Shown here: positions 58,670 to 64,000 of the stretch, piece by piece
How the letters are laid out: the number at the start of each line of letters is the position of its first letter
How positions within the stretch are numbered: position 1 is the stretch's first letter
Origin: Umbilicaria muhlenbergii
Taxonomy: Eukaryota > Ascomycota > Lecanoromycetes > Umbilicariales > Umbilicariaceae
DNA: 64,000 bases
Reading direction: 5' to 3'
Assembly (NCBI GenBank): GCA_000611775.1
Contig: KK106981.1
Location: 2,349,435 to 2,413,434, forward strand
Notes under the pieces: model-generated
Databases searched by the model: none
Told to the model about the DNA's origin: nothing
Seen by the model: the letters and a program-made list of their open reading frames with translations, nothing else
Translations under genes and position numbers: made by a program

Positions 58670-60195
58670 TTAATCGAGGCGTGCCATCATCTCATCCTTC
58701 GTGAGCGGAACGAAGTTGTCTAAATCGATACCTTGTGCTGCAAGGGCCTTGCGAGCATGCTGAGGAACCAGACGACTGTTCAGCTCAGGAGCGATTGAAA
58801 GCTCTGTATATAGTCAGCAGTCTCTTCTTGAGAGGACCTTACAGGAATAACTCACCATGCCTCGAGAAGTCGAAGAGGGTTGGCATCTCTTTAGAGGCGC
58901 CATTGGGATGACGAGAATCGGGAAAGCGACAACTGGGGTCACGGAGCTCATCAAAGAACGGATGACACATCGCCTCGATAGCCGAAAGGCGTTGTGTGGG
59001 CGTGTACTCGAGTAAAGCCGAGATCAGATCGATCGCTTCAGGGGATGCTTTACGAAAGACCTTGGATAAAGTCAGACGGAGTGCCTTAAGCGGCGCGGAG
59101 TTTGCGTTACTTGCCTTGTTGAAGGGATGCGGCTTGATTTGTGGAAACTTATGCTCCATATAATTCGGATTCATGGTGCGAATTTGATCCCTAGTCGGCG
59201 TTCCGAGGACTTTGATAATCTCCACCAACTGATCGATACCTGACTCGCCGGGAAACAAGGGTTGGCCCAACATCAGCTCCGCCATGACACAACCAGTAGA
59301 CCAGACATCTGGTTAAAGTGAGCAAGTAGACCTCTTGAAGAGCGGTTTAAACGAGGACCTTACCGATCTTGGTGGTATAATTCGTCGCACCAAATATCAA
59401 CTCCGGCGCACGATAGTACCTCGAACAAATATACGACACATTCGGCTCGTTCTCAACGAGGATTTTGGCACTCCCGAAATCACAAAGCTTGAGAACACCA
59501 GTATTCGGATCGAGCAGGAGATTCTGCGGCTTGATATCGCGGTGGCAGATACCCTGCGAATGGATATATGCCAGCGAACGGAACAGTTGGTAGATGTATA
59601 TCTTGATCTCAAGGATGGGCATAGTGGTCTTCATCTTGTTGAAAAAGCGCGAAGCGCGGTACACGGTCTCCGGAACAAACTCCAAAACCAGATTGAGGTA
59701 AACCTCGTCTTTCTAGAACAAGGTCAGTAACCAAGTCGTGAGTTGCAAACTTTGGCATAATTTTGTCCAGCTTACACGTTCTCCATTCGAGTAGTAGAAG
59801 GCTTTGAGCTCTACAATGTTCGGGTGTCTGACAATGCGCATGATCTGCAGCTCACGATTCTTGTTGTGGTCAGCACCCGTGATTCCTCAACGTCTCTGTT
59901 TTCCGCAAGCGGCATACCTTGAAGCGCTTGTCTTGCAAGACTCTTTTGATGGCCGCATCCTCCCCGGTGGGAGACAGCTTTGTTTGAAACACGACTCCAA
60001 ACGAGCCGTTCCCTACAATCTTGCATTGCGTGTACTGCATCTCCCTAGTTTCGCCGGTCAGGCCATCTTGAACCTTCTCCCGGATGACCTCTAGGACGAC
60101 CGTCAGCTTTGATCTCTTCAGTTGTGGAAGGCACATGCCGACCACTTACCTCCCATGCGCAAGCTTGAAAAGGCTGCGGGGCGATTCTGCGACAT
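58670..60195 (-). CDS. gskA: Glycogen synthase kinase 3 (Shaggy/Rim11 type)
   Basis: Ser/Thr protein kinase of the GSK-3 family, which acts in stress, differentiation and nutrient signalling. Seven exons: 60150-60195, 59918-60090, 59776-59859, 59364-59712, 59115-59308, 58856-59060 and 58670-58803, 394 aa, the usual length in filamentous fungi. Kinase landmarks: the glycine loop [10 protein letters not shown], the catalytic Lys in [13 protein letters not shown], the catalytic loop [18 protein letters not shown], and the regulatory Tyr in [18 protein letters not shown]. The CMGC insert and end of the domain follow ([20 protein letters not shown]). Intron 5 (59061-59114) is a GC-AG intron with donor AAG/GCAAGT. 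It is 54 nt with no stop, so retention would insert 18 residues in frame after KPHPFNK. Confidence 0.96.
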
Positions 60196-60796
60196 TGCGG
60201 CGGGGTCCAGGATGCCAAATCGTATGTCTGGTCTCTGCTATCGAGAGTATGGGGGACTCGCGTTGAGTAGTTGATGACGAGATGAAGCTTGGGTGGTAGT
60301 GAAGTCCGTCTTGGGCAAGCTTGGGGGGTCGCGAAGGGTTCTAGGAAGGTGAGTGGGCGCAGAAGAAGAAGCTCGAAGGAACGCTTTGAGGTAGGACTTT
60401 GAGGTGTTCACAGCTGTCGTGGGTCAGTGCCGAGTCGGATGGTATCGTCGTCGTGGCAGCGCAGCACAGCCGCCCAATCGCAAAGCCTGAAAAGGACAAG
60501 ACCACCCAGAGTAGCGATTATGGATGCCGTGAGGTTGGTGTCGGTGGAAGAGAGCGGCAGAGGGACAATTGGCAAACAGAAGGATCAGTGTGTTGGCGGT
60601 GGAACCTTTTGCGTGTACGTATGTATGATGATGCTTCGAGGTCGTCTGACCGGAGTGAATTTGGCTGGCGAGCCCCGCGAACTCTGTGAATTCCCAGTCT
60701 TCACTGACACGCGCCGACGGAGGATGAGCAAGTTATAGGCAGGTCGTTGAGAATAATGGCAGCGCGCTGTCGTCCAGGGTTTGTGAGTCGCTTGGA

Positions 60797-60866
60797 AAGG
60801 GTGGAGGTGGAGGTGGAGGTGCAGGTGCAGGTGGAGGAGGAGGTTGAGGTTGAGATTGAGATTGAG
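60797..60866. repeat. GGTGGA/GGTGCA/GGTTGA hexamer repeat
   Basis: About eleven degenerate purine-rich hexamers in tandem, shifting from GGAGGT through GCAGGT to GAGATT units; about 600-670 bp upstream of the GSK-3 start codon. Confidence 0.8.
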
Positions 60867-62090
60867 GTACGTGCTCGGGGTGCTTTGTGCGGCAGAGATG
60901 ATGGATCCCTTAGCAAGGCCCGCGAGGTTGGGTCCAGCGCTCGTGCACGGTCGTAAAGGGATTTGGCCCTCTAAAGGCAATGGCGCCCAACTAAGAAACT
61001 AGAGGTAAAAATGCGGGAGCCGATGATAAGCCACACACGACGGGGGATGCCAGCTGCCAGTTGCCAGTCGCCCGTGAGAGGTGCCTCGTTTTGCAGCGCA
61101 GCTGTTGGGCGGGATGCAAGGAGCGTAGGGACTGGTGGAATGGAGAACAGGAAGCGGAGAGTTGATGATACGGGGGGGAGGGGATGGCAGGATTTGTGAC
61201 GGCGATGACGATGGGCAAATCGTGTAGGTCGGTAGGGAAGTTTAGAGCTGGCGTGGGTCGGTATGAGGTAAGTCAGTTCGGGGTATGTGGTGCTGGGGGA
61301 GGGCTGCTCGGGGGGGGATTGCAGGTGGACAAGGGGTGGTGAGCACGAGAGGCACCAGACAAGGCTTGAGGGAGCAATGGAGATTAGGGAGAGCACAGGA
61401 GTCACCGCACACGATTTTGGGCATTGGGGCATTTGGCAGCGTTGAGAGGGGGTGGAAGGGAACGGCCTCTCGGTTCATAGCGCTGGGTCCGTTTTTAGAG
61501 GCTTGAGGATGTTCATGTGACAGATTGCCCGCATGGATTAGGCTAGATTCCACGGCGGCGCAGGAACAGGGTGGTAAGGAGTCCCAGGACTCCAGTATGA
61601 CATCGAAACGGTGCTAGGTGCTAAGCAGCTAACGTCAGTTGCCAGCTACCTGGAGTGCCTGGGTAAGGAACCACGGTTCGGTGTGCTTCGAGGTGATGAT
61701 GCAGGATCAATAACGGCAACGGGGACAAGCACCACCAAAACGGATAACCCCGAGGACAAAACCGGTATGGATGTGCGATCTGGATTACTGCTTTGCTCGC
61801 GCTTCGACGTGGCCGTTGGTGCGACCTGGAGGGAGAGATGCCGCATCGGGGACGGCGAAGAGTGAAGGTCCACTCATGATGAAACAGCGGTGGAAAGACA
61901 GCGTTTCAATTTGCAAGCTGGCAGGGCAGGGGACTTCGAACACTTCTACCACCTGACATGCTTATCTTTAAGGTACGAGTACGCACACGAGGCCGTCTGC
62001 AGCCCAGTCGTGCACGATTGGTCTGCTCGTTTGCTCAGGGAAACAGAGCGCGGAAGTCATACGCCATCTGCCATCCATCATTCATCGCCC

Positions 62091-62160
62091 ATCATCAATT
62101 CTCAATCATCAATCATCAACCATCAACCATCAACCATCAATCATAAATCATACATCATAC
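62091..62160. repeat. ATCAACC/ATCAATC heptamer repeat
   Basis: Roughly nine degenerate 7-bp units in a row (CATCAAC, CATCAAT, CATAAAT). Noncoding minisatellite. Confidence 0.8.
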
Positions 62161-62865
62161 CTCTACACGTACCTTGAACCGTGATTTCTTCACCCGCGCT
62201 GGACGTTAGATAGTTAGACTGGCGTTCACTTAACAGTAGTCATTCGCCGTGATTCATCCAAGAGTCCTCGTACCGCGCTACCACGGCCAACCAATGTACG
62301 ACTTCCTCAGGCCTTGACGCCTGCTGATGACAATAGGGCCATTACTCTATTTTAGCGAATACCAATGGCGAACGGAGCGCTGTGGGTATCGATGTCATGC
62401 AGAAGGCTAATCCGCCACCAGCTCCAGCACGGAAGCCGAACGCCTGTGCGATAGATGTTAGACCAAGGTAACATGACTGCCAGCTGCTTTGAGCTTGTCT
62501 TGTAACTCGTCAGTCGTCACTTGCTGTGCATGTCTGCTGACTTGGGGTTCTTTCATTCCAACTCATTACATTCTGAATCCCATTTCATTTCATCCGGACG
62601 TAGGCAAAGCAAGTGGCGGCTTCTCCTTCGGGTCCTGGCATCGTGAATGTCGTACCCGGGACTTGTACTTGTGCTTGTGCACAGTCAATGGTCGGATTTC
62701 ACGAATTGTTGGGCGCACGCCGTTTAGGATGGGCCTTGCATGCGTCACAGGGCACAGAGGAACGGGCCCTGTCGGCACAGCCTATAGGCAGAAGCACGCC
62801 AAATGGCGCCGTCTTCCTCATCGACCGAGGCATGACAGCCGCGTCTTTATTATTATTAAATAGTG

Positions 62866-62903
62866 AGGCGTGGAGCGTGGAGCGTGGAGCGTGGAGCGTG
62901 GCG
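62866..62903. repeat. GGAGCGT heptamer repeat
   Basis: Four to five tandem GTGGAGC units. Noncoding. Confidence 0.75.
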
Positions 62904-64000
62904 TGCGGGCGTAGATTTGCCGCCTCGATGGCGCTGTCCATGACTTTGACAGTCGTATTGACTACGGCACTCTCTCTGCTGAGGAGTGGAGGTAGAAACA
63001 CTTCGGCATGTTCAAGCGAGGGAATCCCGGGGTACCGGTACTTCCTATGCATCTACGAACGATGGAGCACACGTACAGTAGCTTGACTGCGAACTGCGAC
63101 GTGGGAGACGTCCAAGTGAAATGCTTCGCCATGAGCCGACCCATTCTTCATTTTCCTGAACTTGGTGGCTGAAGTGAAGAGAACTACCGCCAGGAGGTAC
63201 GATGCGGATGGGGAACGGCCACCTTTTTCCTGCTCGTTTGACTGGCCCTCCGCTTCCCAGACCCACAACGGCCCCACGATGATAGGCCGGCTAAGCGTTG
63301 GTCAAGCTCATCTGACGCTCAAAAAGAAAAGGAAAACCAATCTGGTTGTTTGGAGGCCCCGATATTGTGCAGATTTCAAGGCCTCGTGATGCTCCAACAG
63401 TCCACCCCCCCGTGGCGCTAAAAGAAGGCATTGGCTCCACCTCGGGGGTGGGTGTTGTACCATTTGCTCTCGGGAATCGGGGCTGGTACCTGATCAGAAG
63501 TTGACTCGACGGATGAACACGCACGGAAAGGGTCAATTGCAGCTTTAGCTGCTCTTCCTACTTGCAAGATGCCGTTTTCCTGGCCTGCTAACTTGCTACG
63601 AGTAAAAGCAAACTCGGGCCGGTGGGCGACATTGGTTCGCTTGGATGATCGGCGGATGGCGCTGTCGAGTTGGGGAGCGAGGGGAGCAGCTGGGACGTAT
63701 ACAAAAAATAGTTGAACAGGATTTCACCTCTTTCAAGCACGGCTAACGATGCGTGTGAGACCACGATGCAGCGGGATGACCCGGCCTTCAATGGGCGCTC
63801 GTGCAGGGCATGTAGTGTAACGCCTCGTGTCGGACATGTCTCCCTCTGTAGCGCTGTTGGATCACTGCAGAAGCACGTCGATGCTCCAAAGCCTAGCACG
63901 ACAAGTATATCTAGGAGCGTCAGGGTCGGATCTGAGCTCTGCAACTTACAGCCAACAGCTGCCACTTATAACATTTCACTCATCACAGCAGCAGCAGGAC

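Larger units (their letters stand above)
60196..64000. promoter_or_regulatory. Gene-free region upstream of GSK-3, with simple repeats
   Basis: 3.8 kb up to the window end with no gene I can support on either strand. The first 1 kb probably holds the GSK-3 promoter and a 5' leader. Three simple-repeat tracts occur (separate entries). A gene starting to the right of the window could still have its 5' or 3' end here. Confidence 0.5.

Noticed and set aside
62091-62160. CRISPR-like short repeat array
   Set aside because: Degenerate contiguous 7-bp units without spacers in a eukaryotic genome; this is a minisatellite.
1-64000. tRNA genes or other structured RNA genes
   Set aside because: I looked for the T-loop consensus (GGTTCGAATC-like) and A/B box pairs and found no convincing cloverleaf. 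A tRNAscan or Infernal run would be decisive.
1-64000. Secondary-metabolite or other accessory gene cluster
   Set aside because: All 23 recognised genes are conserved housekeeping or regulatory genes; no backbone synthase, P450 set or cluster regulator is present.

Overview
The window comes from a filamentous ascomycete (Pezizomycotina). The genes are broken by about 98 short introns, mostly 43-75 nt with CTAAC/CTGAC-like branch points. The gene set (RcoA/Tup1-type repressor, HapE/Hap5, fungal-type Erg3, GPI7, Siz/PIAS, eL28, which S. cerevisiae lacks) fits this group. Dothideomycetes seems most likely, but I cannot prove the class from the sequence alone. Exon models were built by hand: splice sites were accepted only where they restored frame and recognisable protein, and each complete model adds up to a whole number of codons.

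Layout. 1-6,700 is an AT-rich island holding a mutated Ty3/gypsy chromovirus: one frame carries RT, RNase H, integrase and chromodomain, riddled with stops but without frameshifts. From 6,730 the sequence is ordinary gene-rich euchromatin with 23 recognisable genes. In order: mitochondrial Trp-tRNA synthetase (-), mitoribosomal uS10m (-), purine nucleoside phosphorylase (+), Fcf2 (-), Hap5/NF-YC (+), Sec15 (-), Mei2-like (+), Rmp1-like (+), GPI7 (-), a YBL028C-like protein (-), Siz/PIAS SUMO ligase (+), TRAPP Trs33 (+), cytosolic malate dehydrogenase (-), eL28 (-), UPF0357 protein (+), SF3b4/Hsh49 (-), Flx1-type carrier (+), F-box protein (-), Tup1 (+), Azf1-like C2H2 factor (+), Erg3 (+), CBP80 (-), GSK-3 (-). 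A small repeat-like AT-rich insert sits between eL28 and UPF0357. The last 3.8 kb upstream of GSK-3 and 2.3 kb upstream of the Azf1-like gene hold no gene that I can support.

Function. This is a housekeeping neighbourhood, not a cluster or accessory island. Many genes serve RNA or ribosome work (Fcf2, Rmp1, YBL028C-like, eL28, SF3b4, CBP80, Mei2-like) or mitochondrial translation and metabolism (Trp-tRNA synthetase, uS10m, Flx1). Others serve secretion (Sec15, Trs33, GPI7) or gene regulation (Hap5, Tup1, Azf1-like, Siz/PIAS, GSK-3). Only the two adjacent mitochondrial translation genes look like a functional pairing. I saw no tRNA, rRNA, CRISPR or secondary-metabolite signature. The points most worth a second look are the unusual mutation signature of the retroelement (TCA/TGA-rich rather than TA-rich), an antisense reading frame inside it, two GC-AG introns (one in frame within the GSK-3 kinase domain), and very small exons in Hap5, the Mei2-like gene, eL28 and malate dehydrogenase.
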